Below, piece after piece: positions 1-5,449 of a stretch of DNA of 6,135 nt (positions are counted from its first letter, which is position 1; each line of letters opens with the position of its first letter). The DNA lies in assembly GCA_016776705.1 (NCBI GenBank), contig JADHSW010000174.1:1-6135 (forward strand). The letters are read 5' to 3'. The position numbers and the translations under genes were made by a program. The stretch is from Rhodospirillales bacterium. GTDB lineage: Bacteria > Pseudomonadota > Alphaproteobacteria > Rhodospirillales > JABHCV01. The notes beneath the pieces were generated by a model. The model was given only the letters and a program-made list of their open reading frames with translations. It ran no database searches and was not told the DNA's origin.

Positions 1-2
1 TT

Positions 3-701
3 GAAGGTCCGACCATTGTCGCCAAGGGGGAACCAAACGGTCTTTCCGTTATCGCCATGGCTGAAAACGGTGGATTTTTGAACGTGCCGGACATGTACAT
101 GGAAAAGATTGCCATCGGTGGGGGATACCCGGAAGGTCTCGTCGATCTGGACAACGATCCGATTGAAAACCTGAAGGCGCTGAGCGAAGCCAAGGATGTT
201 CCGGTCAGCGATCTGGTCGTGTGTATTCTGGACAGGCCGCGCCATGGTGAAATCATCGCCAAAACCCGTGAAGCCGGGGCGCGCATAATGCTGATCGTCG
301 ACGGTGATGTCTCCGGCGTGGTCGCCACCGCGTGGCCGAAAAGCGGCATCGATCTTTACTGCGGTATTGGTGGCGCGTCCCAGGGGGTTTTGTCAGCGGC
401 TGCCCTTGCCTGTGTTGGCGGCCAGATGCAGGGACGCCTGGTCATTCGCGATGCCAGTGACAATGTAAAGGCAACGGATGCCGGAATTGAAGACCCAACG
501 CAAAAGTTCGATATAGCCGACATGGCGTTCGGTGACATCACCTTCGCGGCAACCGGCGTCACCCCCGGTGCCCTGCTGAATGGCATTCAGAAAATTGGCG
601 ACATTGGCGTTACCCAGTCTCTGGTGGTCAGATCGAAAACCGGAACCCTGCGTTATGTGGATGGCTATCACCAGTTTGGCCTCTCCGGTTCCCGTGACTG
701 A
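3..701 (+). CDS. glpX: Class II fructose-1,6-bisphosphatase GlpX (3' part, 5' end outside window)
   Basis: The frame is open from base 3 and gives 232 residues ending at TGA 699-701. Comparison with the E. coli protein suggests that about 86 N-terminal residues lie outside the window. GlpX hydrolyses fructose-1,6-bisphosphate to fructose-6-phosphate in gluconeogenesis, in the cytoplasm, using divalent metal. Visible family signatures are AMAENGGFLNVPDMYMEKIAIG near the start, DGDVSG (fragment residues 100-105, the substrate-binding Asp-Gly-Asp) and GIGGASQGVLSAAALACVGGQ further on. The last is the conserved GIGGAPEGV block, but with Gln at fragment residue 127 where E. coli has metal ligand Glu213. 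The spacing from DGD to this residue, 27, is the same as in E. coli. The upstream metal ligands cannot be checked because they lie off-window. recJ follows with a short overlap, an arrangement typical of alphaproteobacteria and suggesting co-transcription. Family assignment is secure; activity is uncertain because of the Gln. Confidence 0.95.
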   Translation, partial: EGPTIVAKGEPNGLSVIAMAENGGFLNVPDMYMEKIAIGGGYPEGLVDLDNDPIENLKALSEAKDVPVSDLVVCILDRPRHGEIIAKTREAGARIMLIVDGDVSGVVATAWPKSGIDLYCGIGGASQGVLSAAALACVGGQMQGRLVIRDASDNVKATDAGIEDPTQKFDIADMAFGDITFAATGVTPGALLNGIQKIGDIGVTQSLVVRSKTGTLRYVDGYHQFGLSGSRD

Positions 702-2469
702 CGCTTTTCTTGGTGTTGAAAAATCCTTGATGGGGCGACGCTGGGTTGCTCGCAAGAGCGACGAGCGCACGGCCCTGATGCTGGCCCAGCGATTGGGCGT
801 GCCCGAAGTGATTGGCCGCGTTCTTGATGCCCGTGGCATTGGTCTGGACGAAGCGGAAAGTTTCCTTAATCCGACCTTGAAAGACCTGCTGCCCGACCCC
901 GCCCATTTGAACGATATGGACATCGCCGCCGAACGCCTTGCCGCCGCCGTCATGCAGGGCGAGCAGATCGCCGTGTTCGGTGATTACGATGTGGACGGCG
1001 CGACGTCATCGGCACTGCTGAAACGGTTTTTCGATGAGCTGGACGCGAACTCGAAAGTCATCATCCCCGATCGCATCAAGGACGGCTACGGTCCCAACAC
1101 ACCCGCATTGCTGAAACTGCGCGCGGAGGGTGCCTCGGTCGTCGTCACCGTCGATTGCGGCACGACCTCGTTCGAACCGCTGGAAGCGGCCATGGGGGTG
1201 GGACTGGATGTAATTGTCGTCGATCATCATGAGGCCGAACCCAACCTGCCCAAAGCCCTGGCGGTGATCAATCCCAACCGGCTTGACGACGCCAGCCCGC
1301 ACGGCCAGATGGCCGCCGTGGGCGTCACCTTTCTGCTTGTCGTAGCCGTTAATCGAACCTTGAACAATGCGGGCTGGTTCAAGGAACGCCGTAAACCTGA
1401 TCCGCGGGACTGGCTGGACCTGGTGGCGTTGGGTACGGTCTGCGATGTGGTGCCGCTGAAAGGCGTCAACCGCGCCTATGTATCCCAGGGCCTGAAGATC
1501 ATGGCCAAGCGCGCCAACCCGGGGCTGGTGGCGCTGGCCGATGTGGCCGGTATCGACGAGCCGCCGGGGACCTATCACGCCGGGTACATTCTGGGGCCGC
1601 GCATCAATGCTGGCGGGCGGGTAGGCGAGGCGGGCCTGGGATCGCGCCTGCTCTCCTCCAACGACAAGATGGAAGTCAGCCAGATCGCTGCCAGCCTGAA
1701 TGTGTTCAACAAGGAGCGCCAGGATATCGAGGCCAGGGTGTTGCAGGAAGCCAACGAGCAAATAGATGACGCCGCCGCCCAAGCCGCCGCCATCGTTATC
1801 GCAGTGGGCGAGGGTTGGCATCCGGGCGTCGTCGGCATCGTCGCCAGCCGCCTGAAAGAACGTTTTGATCGCCCCTCGCTGGTCATCGCCCTGAATGACG
1901 GCGTGGGCACAGGCTCGGGGCGCTCGGTCTCGGGTGTCGATCTGGGCGGGGCGGTCATCGCCGCACGGCAGGCGGGCATCCTGACCAAAGGTGGCGGTCA
2001 CGCCATGGCGGCGGGCCTCAGCATCGATGTTGATCGTCTGGATGATCTGAAAGTATTCCTGAACGAGCGCCTCGCCGATGTCATGGCCGGACGCCCGGCT
2101 ATTCCCGGCCATTCCATCGACGGCGCACTGAAAGTCGCCGGGGCAAATATGGTGCTGGTCGAAACCCTGGCCCAGGTCGGGCCGTTTGGCTCCGGCAACC
2201 CGGAACCACGGTTCGTTATCACAAACGCCCGCATCGCCCACGCCGACCCGGTGGGCCAGGACCAGAGACACCTGCGCCTGACCCTGACAGACGAAACCGG
2301 AAAACGCCTGAATGCCATCGCCTTCGGGGCCGTCGAAACCGACATGGGCCAGGCCCTGCTAAAACACGGCGGCGCACCATTTCACATCGCAGGAAAAATC
2401 AGGATCAACACCTGGCAGGGAAGATCATCTGCGCAAATGCTGGTGGATGATGCGGCTGCGGTTTGGTGA
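694..2469 (+). CDS. recJ: Single-stranded-DNA-specific 5'-3' exonuclease RecJ
   Basis: RecJ degrades single-stranded DNA 5' to 3' in RecF-pathway recombination, mismatch repair and rescue of stalled forks. With the GTG start the product is 591 residues, close to the family's usual 570-600. The DHH phosphoesterase core is intact: DYDVDG (97-102), TVDCG with Asp154, DHH (177-179) and Asp251 in GTVCDVVP. These are the metal-binding motifs. GPRINAGGR (301-309) follows, then the DHHA1 signature GGGHAMAAG (433-441). A C-terminal OB-type region begins around GPFGSGNPEP. The start is a choice. GTG 694 overlaps the glpX stop by 8 bp (GTGACTGA) and places FLGVEKSLMGRRW, a usual RecJ N-terminal block, near the start. 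ATG 661 (11 residues longer) and ATG 730 are alternatives. No strong Shine-Dalgarno sequence decides, so translational coupling to glpX is likely. Family call certain, start moderate. Confidence 0.95.
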   Translation: MTDAFLGVEKSLMGRRWVARKSDERTALMLAQRLGVPEVIGRVLDARGIGLDEAESFLNPTLKDLLPDPAHLNDMDIAAERLAAAVMQGEQIAVFGDYDVDGATSSALLKRFFDELDANSKVIIPDRIKDGYGPNTPALLKLRAEGASVVVTVDCGTTSFEPLEAAMGVGLDVIVVDHHEAEPNLPKALAVINPNRLDDASPHGQMAAVGVTFLLVVAVNRTLNNAGWFKERRKPDPRDWLDLVALGTVCDVVPLKGVNRAYVSQGLKIMAKRANPGLVALADVAGIDEPPGTYHAGYILGPRINAGGRVGEAGLGSRLLSSNDKMEVSQIAASLNVFNKERQDIEARVLQEANEQIDDAAAQAAAIVIAVGEGWHPGVVGIVASRLKERFDRPSLVIALNDGVGTGSGRSVSGVDLGGAVIAARQAGILTKGGGHAMAAGLSIDVDRLDDLKVFLNERLADVMAGRPAIPGHSIDGALKVAGANMVLVETLAQVGPFGSGNPEPRFVITNARIAHADPVGQDQRHLRLTLTDETGKRLNAIAFGAVETDMGQALLKHGGAPFHIAGKIRINTWQGRSSAQMLVDDAAAVW

Positions 2470-2515
2470 TATTCGATGGCTTAATTTTTCGTGAGATCTT
2501 CAATGGGTACATCAC

Positions 2516-2674
2516 ATGGATATTATTCGCATCATCCTCGCTATTTTTCTGCCTCCGGTGGCGGCCTTTCTGAGCGTCGGCCTGACCCTTCATTTCTGGA
2601 TCAATCTGGTTTTATGCCTGATGTTTTTCTTACCGGGCGTCATTCATGCGCTTTGGCTTGTTGTCAAAAAATAG
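2516..2674 (+). CDS. Small two-helix membrane protein, Pmp3/YqaE (UPF0057) family
   Basis: A 52-residue frame begins MDIIRIILAIFLPPVAAFL and ends in WLVVKK. It has two hydrophobic segments (about residues 3-23 and 29-50) joined by a short turn around LTLHFWIN. The ILAIFLPPVAAFL block and the PGVIHALW block near the second helix are hallmarks of the Pmp3/YqaE/stress-induced hydrophobic peptide family. Members sit in the cytoplasmic membrane. In yeast and plants loss of Pmp3 changes membrane potential and cation tolerance; the bacterial role is not settled. It lies 46 bp after recJ on the same strand and stops 7 bp before the convergent antitoxin gene ends. The ribosome binding site is weak, so it may depend on readthrough from recJ. 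It is short enough for automatic callers to miss, and a larger meaningless frame (2491-2685) overlaps it. Confidence 0.88.
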   Translation: MDIIRIILAIFLPPVAAFLSVGLTLHFWINLVLCLMFFLPGVIHALWLVVKK

Positions 2675-2681
2675 CGCTAAC

Positions 2682-3035
2682 CTAGATCAAGTCTTCAACC
2701 TCGACCCCCAAAGCCCTTGCGATGGCGCTCAGGGCTTTGGCCGATCCCGGTTTGTGGCCGGTTTCTATTTCGCACAGGTATGAGATGGAGACTCCTGCCG
2801 TCCTGGCGAGGGCGCTCAGGGTGAGGTTTCTGTATTTGCGGAATACCCGCACCGGGTGAGCGCCGTCGATCAATGCGTCGGCGAGTTCTTTGGGGAAGGT
2901 TTCCTGGGAGTCGCCCTGGCGGAGCGCGGCGCGGGCTTCGGCGTCCTCCAGGGCATCGAGAAGGGCCTCAAAATCGGCTCTGGTCAGCAAGACAGCGTCG
3001 TCGTTCCGGGAAACCGGATTGATGTTGATATTCAT
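2682..3035 (-). CDS. XRE-family antitoxin of a type II toxin-antitoxin pair
   Basis: The 117-residue product has two parts. Residues 13-38 (DAVLLTRADFEALLDALED and the following acidic/alanine stretch) resemble the N-terminal segment found in many antitoxins paired with RelE/ParE-like toxins. Residues about 61-117 form a Cro/C1-type helix-turn-helix: VFRKYRNLTLSALARTAG followed by VSISYLCEIETGHK, then ALSAIARALGVEVEDLI. The protein is expected to bind and neutralise the toxin encoded immediately upstream and to repress the operon through the palindrome at 3311-3325. Its ATG overlaps the toxin stop by 4 bp (ATGA). An AGGAG sits 7 bases before the ATG, inside the toxin gene, so the two are translationally coupled. 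Toxin-first order is typical of HigBA-like modules. The stop lies 7 bp from the convergent Pmp3-family gene. Confidence 0.88.
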   Translation of the reverse strand: MNININPVSRNDDAVLLTRADFEALLDALEDAEARAALRQGDSQETFPKELADALIDGAHPVRVFRKYRNLTLSALARTAGVSISYLCEIETGHKPGSAKALSAIARALGVEVEDLI

Positions 3036-3301
3036 TTTTCGGCTCCTACTCTTGCTGCGATTTCAAAAACCATGATCGCCCGACTGGTTGCGTCGATTTG
3101 CCAGCAAACCCGCCAATCACCAAAACGACGACGGAAGCTATCGGCGTTTCCTTTCAGGGATTTGATGCTGTCGTCAATTCGAAAGGGGTCGCCCGATATC
3201 GTTTCCAGCAGATTGATGATCTGCTCGCGCTTGGGGCATTTGCGCAACTGGCGAAGGGCCGTACGGGTATACCCAAAGGTAAAGGGCGCACTTGATACCA
3301 T
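3032..3301 (-). CDS. RelE/ParE-superfamily toxin (HigB-like gene order)
   Basis: The 89-residue basic protein has a recognisable RelE/ParE pattern. An N-terminal helical half (RTALRQLRKCPKREQIINLL) is followed by KSLKGNADSFRRRFGDWRVCWQID (about residues 47-70) and a last strand AIMVFEIAARVG. Lys50, Arg57-59 and Arg64 are the sort of basic residues that contact RNA in RelE-like ribonucleases. The common C-terminal His/Tyr catalytic end is absent (the chain ends in RVGAEK), so the mode of action, mRNA cleavage or gyrase inhibition, cannot be told. It is first in the operon with the antitoxin gene. The start used is ATG 3301, the first in frame, only 9 bases beyond the operator palindrome. No clear Shine-Dalgarno sequence is present. 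The partner antitoxin and the operator strongly support the call. Confidence 0.85.
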   Translation of the reverse strand: MVSSAPFTFGYTRTALRQLRKCPKREQIINLLETISGDPFRIDDSIKSLKGNADSFRRRFGDWRVCWQIDATSRAIMVFEIAARVGAEK

Positions 3302-3310
3302 TCAAATAGT

Positions 3311-3325
3311 TTCGCTTATAGCGAA
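3311..3325. promoter_or_regulatory. Palindromic operator of the toxin-antitoxin operon
   Basis: TTCGCTTATAGCGAA is a perfect inverted repeat with 6-bp arms and a 3-bp centre. It sits 9 bases upstream of the toxin ATG on the minus strand. Position and symmetry fit a dimeric HTH antitoxin operator for autorepression. On the minus strand it contains TATAAG, so it may overlap a -10 element or the transcript start. A possible -35 (TTGGCA, at 3351-3356) lies further upstream, but spacing to a good -10 is imperfect. A second, 10-bp perfect palindrome (GCTGGCCAGC) at 3338-3347 could be an additional site. Confidence 0.65.
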
Positions 3326-3349
3326 TAAAAAATCAAGGCTGGCCAGCTT

Positions 3350-3378
3350 TTGCCAACAGAGAATGATTTAATTATAAT
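3350..3378 (+). promoter_or_regulatory. Sigma70-like promoter with no obvious gene
   Basis: TTGCCA (3350-3355), a 17-base spacer and a perfect TATAAT (3373-3378) lie on the plus strand. A transcript would start near 3385 and run into the pfp terminator hairpin and then antisense to the 3' end of pfp. No credible open reading frame follows. It could make a small RNA or be a chance match in AT-rich intergenic DNA. Confidence 0.45.
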
Positions 3379-3390
3379 GGGTTAGGTGCA

Positions 3391-3432
3391 CAAAAAGAAA
3401 AACGGGACACACCCTTGTGGCGTGTCCCGTTT
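3391..3432 (-). terminator. Rho-independent terminator of pfp
   Basis: Arms 3400-3413 and 3419-3432 pair over 14 bp with one G-U pair (minus-strand reading). The loop is 5 bases and the minus-strand tail is TTCTTTTTG (3391-3399). It lies 27 bp beyond the pfp stop. The plus-strand side lacks a T-run, so it works for pfp only. Confidence 0.92.
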
Positions 3433-3458
3433 AACGATGGCTCCCGTATGTATGGGGC

Positions 3459-4679
3459 TTATTTATTCAGGATCTTTGCGACCCGGTTAGCCGGATCAAG
3501 GCGACCAACGGGCATCATGTTGCTGCCCAGCAGGGGTTTAAGGTAGTCCATGAATTTGGATGTAACGCCGTTGCCTTCCTTGTTGATGAAGTTGTCGGCC
3601 ATGACCTTGGTCAGGCCGGCGACGGCTTCAATTTTGGAAAGTCTGTATTCGACCTGATAGTCGCCGACACGGTGGATGGTTACGGTGCCGCTTTGGCGAT
3701 CAGAGAAATTGGCGAACTGGGCGGCTTTCTCGCCGACTTCGCGGGCCTCGCGCTGATCCACATCGGAAACACATCCAAGGAACGAGCGTTGCAGGTAACC
3801 GAAAGTATCGCCGCGAACACGGCTGATGCCGGTCTTGGTCTTGATTGCGCCGGTCAGCAGGTCGGCCAGAGCACCGGTGCCGGAAAGCTGGACATTGCCG
3901 TGGGCGTCTTTCTCAACGGTTTTGGAAAGCTGGGTGACGATGGGCGTGCCCTTTTTGTCATGGATGCCCTCGGAAACCGCAATGACACAACGGCCATGCT
4001 TGTCGTACACCCGCTTAACGTCGCCAACGAACTGTTTCATATCAAACGTGCGCTCTGGTAAATAAATCAGGTGTGGTCCATCGTCCTTGAAGGTGTGAGC
4101 GCCAGCCGCCGCCGCGGTAAGGAAGCCTGCGTGGCGACCCATGACGACACCCACGTAAACACCTTGCAGGGCCATGTTGTCCTGATTGACACCGGCAAAG
4201 GCGCTGGCGACGAAACGCGCCGCCGAGGGGAAGCCCGGCGTGTGGTCGTTGACAGGCAGGTCGTTGTCGATGGTCTTGGGGATATGGATGCAACGCAGCT
4301 CGTAATTATCCCTGGCCGCCATTTCCGAGAGTATTTTCAGGGCGTCGGACGAATCATTGCCGCCGATGTAAAAGAAGGTGCCGATCTGGTGGGCCTTAAG
4401 CACCTTGAAGATTTCCCGGCAGTATTCCGGGTTCGGCTTGTCGCGGGTTGAACCCAGGGCGGAGCAGGGGGTTCCGGCAACAAGTTCCAGATTGGCGGTG
4501 GTTTCCTGGGTCAGATCAAGGAAGTCTTCGTTAACGATGCCCGAAATGCCGTGAAGCGATCCGTAAACGTGCTCGACGCCCGCAAATTTGCGTGATTCCA
4601 GAACCGCCCCAACGAGCGACTGGTTGATAACGGCGGTCGGACCGCCTCCCTGGGCGACGAGAACTTTTCCCTGCAGCAT
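3459..4679 (-). CDS. pfp: Diphosphate-dependent (PPi) 6-phosphofructokinase
   Basis: The 406-residue product fits the 400-420 residue PPi-PFK lineage. It phosphorylates fructose-6-phosphate to the 1,6-bisphosphate using PPi, reversibly, in the cytoplasm. Motifs in order are AQGGGPTAVIN (9-19, phosphate binding), STRDKP (77-82), GGNDSSD (106-112), PKTIDNDLP (134-142, catalytic Asp138), MGRHAGF (180-186), LPERTF (207-212) and a C-terminal TKVMADNFINKEGNG block. Asp109 replaces the glycine of the ATP-PFK GGDGS motif, the feature that excludes ATP and marks PPi enzymes. Asn at 108 instead of Asp occurs in a subset of this family as I recall it. The start is ATG 4679, because family similarity begins there and AAGAGGAAA lies upstream at good spacing (4687-4695). 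The frame stays open to 4868, but that extension has no family character and runs into the tRNA region. The gene is monocistronic, with its own terminator. Confidence 0.95.
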   Translation of the reverse strand: MLQGKVLVAQGGGPTAVINQSLVGAVLESRKFAGVEHVYGSLHGISGIVNEDFLDLTQETTANLELVAGTPCSALGSTRDKPNPEYCREIFKVLKAHQIGTFFYIGGNDSSDALKILSEMAARDNYELRCIHIPKTIDNDLPVNDHTPGFPSAARFVASAFAGVNQDNMALQGVYVGVVMGRHAGFLTAAAAGAHTFKDDGPHLIYLPERTFDMKQFVGDVKRVYDKHGRCVIAVSEGIHDKKGTPIVTQLSKTVEKDAHGNVQLSGTGALADLLTGAIKTKTGISRVRGDTFGYLQRSFLGCVSDVDQREAREVGEKAAQFANFSDRQSGTVTIHRVGDYQVEYRLSKIEAVAGLTKVMADNFINKEGNGVTSKFMDYLKPLLGSNMMPVGRLDPANRVAKILNK

Positions 4680-4723
4680 GTAGTGCTTTCCTCTTAAAAG
4701 AATTAATGGCCTGAATGCCGGGG

Positions 4724-4751
4724 ATATTATGGCTTTGAGGCCCGTAAGCAA
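4724..4751 (-). promoter_or_regulatory. Candidate pfp promoter
   Basis: On the minus strand TTGCTT (4746-4751), 16 bases and TAATAT (4724-4729) precede the pfp ATG. The predicted leader is about 40 bases and contains the ribosome binding site. Matches to consensus are moderate, and the position is right for the only gene here on this strand. Confidence 0.4.
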
Positions 4752-4810
4752 ACACACAAAAGGGTAGGCCCCGGGGGTGGTGATAAATAGTTTGAAAAAA
4801 CCCGTCTGAA

Positions 4811-4848
4811 TTGCTTGATTTTCTTGTCCACTGCCTATACTACGGGCG
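4811..4848 (+). promoter_or_regulatory. Candidate promoter of the tRNA-Glu gene
   Basis: TATACT at 4836-4841 is followed by a GC-rich discriminator (ACGGGCGC), the pattern of stable-RNA promoters under growth-rate control. The -35 is less clear: TTGATT (4815-4820) gives a 15-base spacer and TTGCTT (4811-4816) a 19-base spacer. The mature tRNA begins 19 bases after the -10. Confidence 0.5.
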
Positions 4849-4860
4849 CTCAAACCTAGG

Positions 4861-4936
4861 GTCCCCATCGTCTAGAGGCCTAGGACACTGGCCTTTCACG
4901 CCGGCAACACGGGTTCGAATCCCGTTGGGGACGCCA
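4861..4936 (+). tRNA. tRNA-Glu (anticodon UUC)
   Basis: This is a complete 76-base cloverleaf. Acceptor arm GTCCCCA (4861-4867) pairs with TGGGGAC (4926-4932), followed by discriminator G and an encoded CCA (4934-4936). The anticodon stem CTGGC/GCCGG holds loop CTTTCAC with anticodon TTC, reading GAA/GAG. The T arm ACGGG-TTCGAAT-CCCGT is canonical. It is transcribed divergently from pfp. Its 3' end borders DNA of different composition, and tRNA 3' ends are common integration sites. Confidence 0.98.
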
Positions 4937-4963
4937 TCTTCTCTGTGGCAATATAAAGCGTTG

Positions 4964-5052
4964 GTATACAAAGATTATTCAGGAATCTGAGTTTTCTTTA
5001 TGTATACTGTTTATGTATGCGTTTGAGGGCTGGATTCAGCATCAGATTCAGC
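4964..5052. repeat. Cluster of short direct and inverted repeats next to the tRNA 3' end
   Basis: Several repeats share under 90 bp. GTATAC occurs at 4964-4969 and 5002-5007. TTATGTATAC (4998-5007) is repeated as TTATGTATGC (5011-5020). GATTCAGC is repeated at 5033-5040 and 5045-5052. GAATCTGA (4983-4990) is the inverse of TCAGATTC (5042-5049). Direct repeats of about 10 bp beside a tRNA end resemble arm-type integrase sites, but no integrase gene is in view. The function is inferred, not shown. Confidence 0.4.
4977..4999 (+). terminator. Weak terminator-like hairpin after tRNA-Glu
   Basis: ATTCAG (4977-4982), loop GAAT and CTGAGT (4987-4992) form a 6-bp stem with one G-U pair, followed by TTTCTTT. 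It sits 40 bases after the tRNA and could end its precursor. The stem is weak, so this is tentative. Confidence 0.4.
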
Positions 5053-5056
5053 CTGT

Positions 5057-5085
5057 ATTATACCCTTTATCATCTTCATTTTCAC
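5057..5085 (-). promoter_or_regulatory. Possible orphan minus-strand promoter
   Basis: On the minus strand GTGAAA (5080-5085, 4 of 6 consensus), 17 bases and a perfect TATAAT (5057-5062) are found. It points toward the tRNA gene in antisense. The only frame that follows is a 14-codon one starting MLNPALKR. It may be chance, given the AT-rich setting. Confidence 0.28.
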
Positions 5086-5105
5086 TTTAAATCCATAGAC
5101 AACAG

Positions 5106-5165
5106 TGAGAACCTCCCATTTTCGGGGTTTTCTCAGCCTCTCACAGGTTCATTGCCCAGCCTGTG
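5106..5165. repeat. Adjacent imperfect hairpins
   Basis: TGAGAA (5106-5111) pairs with TTCTCA (5130-5135), and the pairing continues inward through C-rich and G-rich bases around loop CATTTTC. CACAGG (5142-5147) pairs with CCTGTG (5160-5165), extendable by two pairs. TCTCAC (5139-5144) can instead pair with GTGAGA (5105-5110), giving an alternative fold. Either strand could be an RNA with two conformations, but no expression signal is visible. Confidence 0.4.
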
Positions 5166-5175
5166 CAGTCTCCCT

Positions 5176-5201
5176 ATGACGCCATGACGGCGATGACGGC
5201 G
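5176..5201. repeat. Short tandem repeat, ATGACGGCG unit
   Basis: ATGACGCC is followed by two exact copies of ATGACGGCG (5184-5192 and 5193-5201). The 9-bp period would keep any reading frame, but no convincing gene spans it. Such a tract can vary in copy number between strains. Confidence 0.6.
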
Positions 5202-5314
5202 ATTTGCCACAAACTATCTATACAGAGGTAGGCCGGGGGAAGGGGGGTGCCCGCCTTCATATTAAAAGGGACGGTCACATTACTGCTCAGAAATCCCATA
5301 GAACTGCCTATCGG

Positions 5315-5344
5315 AAAAAAAAGCAGACTTCCAGAGTCCGCTTT
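5315..5344 (-). terminator. Rho-independent terminator of the small-gene cluster
   Basis: Arms 5320-5329 and 5335-5344 form a 10-bp stem on the minus strand (one G-U pair) with loop CTGGA. A minus-strand run of eight T, 5322 down to 5315, overlaps and follows the stem. It lies about 105 bases beyond the stop of the last small gene, showing that the cluster is transcribed on this strand. On the plus strand the stem has an A-C mismatch and no good T-run. Confidence 0.85.
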
Positions 5345-5449
5345 ACCCTGCCACAGCGAAAGGTTATCGTCGGTAAGGTTTTGTGGTGCTATTAGCCATA
5401 AGCGGCATTGAGATATCACACGGTTGCAGGCCGGTAATGAACCGGTTTG

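Larger units (their letters stand above)
4937..5449. other. Non-coding stretch between tRNA-Glu and the minus-strand small-gene cluster
   Basis: I find no credible gene in these 513 bases. The two longest frames, 5174-5419 minus and 5204-5395 plus, both run through the terminator at 5315-5344 and have no recognisable domain. The stretch holds the tRNA terminator-like hairpin, the repeat cluster at 4964-5052, a possible minus-strand promoter (5057-5085), hairpins at 5106-5165, a short tandem repeat at 5176-5201 and the terminator of the small-gene cluster. Composition is mixed and unlike the GC-rich genes upstream. Confidence 0.6.

Noticed and set aside
580..693. N-terminal extension of recJ to the first ATG
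   Set aside because: It would overlap glpX by over 100 bp, and the extra residues do not resemble RecJ, whose similarity begins at about FLGVEKS.
393..953. Minus-strand frame across the glpX-recJ junction
   Set aside because: It opposes two well-identified genes, has low-complexity Arg/Ser content and no family similarity.
1006..2271. Long minus-strand open frame (421 codons) inside recJ
   Set aside because: It is the shadow of a GC-rich gene. It has no domain character, while the plus strand encodes all RecJ motifs.
2491..2685. Plus-strand frame of 64 codons over the Pmp3 gene
   Set aside because: It is a different frame, with no hydrophobic pattern or family signature. The 2516 frame has both.
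3672..4451. Plus-strand frames within pfp (3672-4061, 3826-4065, 4071-4451)
   Set aside because: They are antisense shadows of a fully motif-supported gene.
4680..4868. Upstream extension of pfp to ATG 4868
   Set aside because: Family similarity and a Shine-Dalgarno sequence point to ATG 4679. The extension crosses promoter regions and enters the tRNA gene.
5033..5052. GATTCAGC repeats as the start of a CRISPR array
   Set aside because: There are only two 8-bp copies with a 4-bp gap. Repeat and spacer lengths do not fit CRISPR.
5204..5395. Plus-strand Lys/Arg-rich 63-codon frame with a TTG start
   Set aside because: It also spans the terminator. The basic content comes from the A-run and it has no Shine-Dalgarno sequence.
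5174..5419. Minus-strand 81-codon frame
   Set aside because: It runs straight through the strong terminator at 5315-5344 and ends in the tandem repeat. No family is recognised and it has no ribosome site.
5431..5445. CCGGT-AATGA-ACCGG hairpin as a terminator of the 72-residue gene
   Set aside because: The stem is only five pairs and there is no T-run on the minus strand. The terminator at 5315-5344 is far better.
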